Shown one piece after another: positions 22,372 through 22,412 of a DNA stretch of 22,412 bases; within the stretch, counting starts at the first letter, position 1, and each line of letters opens with the position of its first letter. The position numbers were made by a program, and so were the translations under genes. Origin of the DNA: Granulosicoccaceae bacterium (GTDB lineage Bacteria; Pseudomonadota; Gammaproteobacteria; DAOVJZ01). The notes under the pieces were generated by a model. The model searched no databases. It was given only the letters and a program-made list of their open reading frames with translations, and was not told the DNA's origin. Where the stretch lies: positions 1 through 22,412 of the forward strand of contig DAOVJZ010000002.1 in assembly GCA_030632035.1 (NCBI GenBank), read 5' to 3'.

Positions 22372-22407
22372 AATACTTTTCTCTTGGACAAGCAAGAGAA
22401 AAGTATT
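22372..22407. repeat. Perfect 15-pair hairpin at window end
   Basis: AATACTTTTCTCTTG (22372-22386) and CAAGAGAAAAGTATT (22393-22407) are perfectly complementary around a GACAAG loop. It lies 34 bases after the 114-base palindrome and may be part of the same repeat family. Confidence 0.75.
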
Positions 22408-22412
22408 TTGTC

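Larger units (their letters stand above)
22036..22412. other. Non-coding repeat-rich end of window
   Basis: No convincing gene is seen. The stretch holds two AATGTCYG-type short units (from 22067 and from 22158, the latter with stem CTGCTT/AAGCAG at 22163-22168 and 22177-22182), a 114-base nested palindrome (22224-22337) and a perfect 15-pair hairpin (22372-22407). An 84-codon minus-strand frame (22137-22391) runs through all of these inverted repeats and is not called. Confidence 0.6.

Noticed and set aside
22137..22391. 84-codon minus-strand frame at the window end
   Set aside because: It runs through several perfect inverted repeats, lacks a recognisable domain and resembles spurious repeat-derived proteins.

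Overview
The window reads as a chromosomal segment of a free-living gammaproteobacterium of moderate GC content. The evidence is the core gene order rnr-rlmB / rpsF-rpsR-DUF2232-rplI-dnaB-alr-radA, a tRNA-Leu(CAG) beside rnr, a YjjV-type TatD hydrolase next to tcdA, and a cyclophilin ending in a VPLPA-type PEP-CTERM (exosortase) sorting tail. The genus cannot be fixed from this sequence alone; the sorting tail and sigma-54 promoters suit an exopolysaccharide- or biofilm-forming environmental lineage.

Layout. (1) 1-4867: a 5'-truncated TerC-family membrane protein followed by a YdjM-type membrane hydrolase; a convergent START-domain secreted protein; a stand-alone cyclic-nucleotide-binding protein divergent from yjjV-tcdA; and a 99-residue orphan gene whose 3' end overlaps that of tcdA. 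(2) 4868-6253: a sigma-54-type promoter with an upstream dyad, a secreted cyclophilin with an exosortase-type tail, a strong terminator, a dispersed REP-like palindrome and a minus-strand tRNA-Leu with its own sigma-70 promoter. (3) 6254-15847: housekeeping block for RNA decay, rRNA methylation, ribosomal proteins, replication helicase, alanine racemase and recombination ATPase, with start/stop overlaps that indicate translational coupling at dnaB-alr-radA. A 162-bp nested palindrome separates rplI from dnaB. (4) 15848-22412: a non-coding leader with short hairpins and a second sigma-54-type promoter, then a 1928-residue secreted protein (27 ELWxSDGT-type repeats, three thrombospondin-type-3-like calcium-binding blocks, an unassigned four-cysteine domain and a C-terminal dockerin-like pair), its terminator, and more palindromic repeats to the window end.

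The most interesting signal is regulatory. The cyclophilin and the giant dockerin-like protein lie 11 kb apart, yet both have a -24/-12 promoter and an upstream dyad TGTCA-N6-TTTACA placed exactly 80 bp before the -24 element. This predicts that one sigma-54 activator, plausibly the PrsR-type regulator known from PEP-CTERM systems, co-expresses an exosortase-sorted surface foldase and a giant calcium-binding extracellular repeat protein that has no sorting tail of its own. No exosortase, cohesin or activator gene is in the window, so the rest of the system must be elsewhere.
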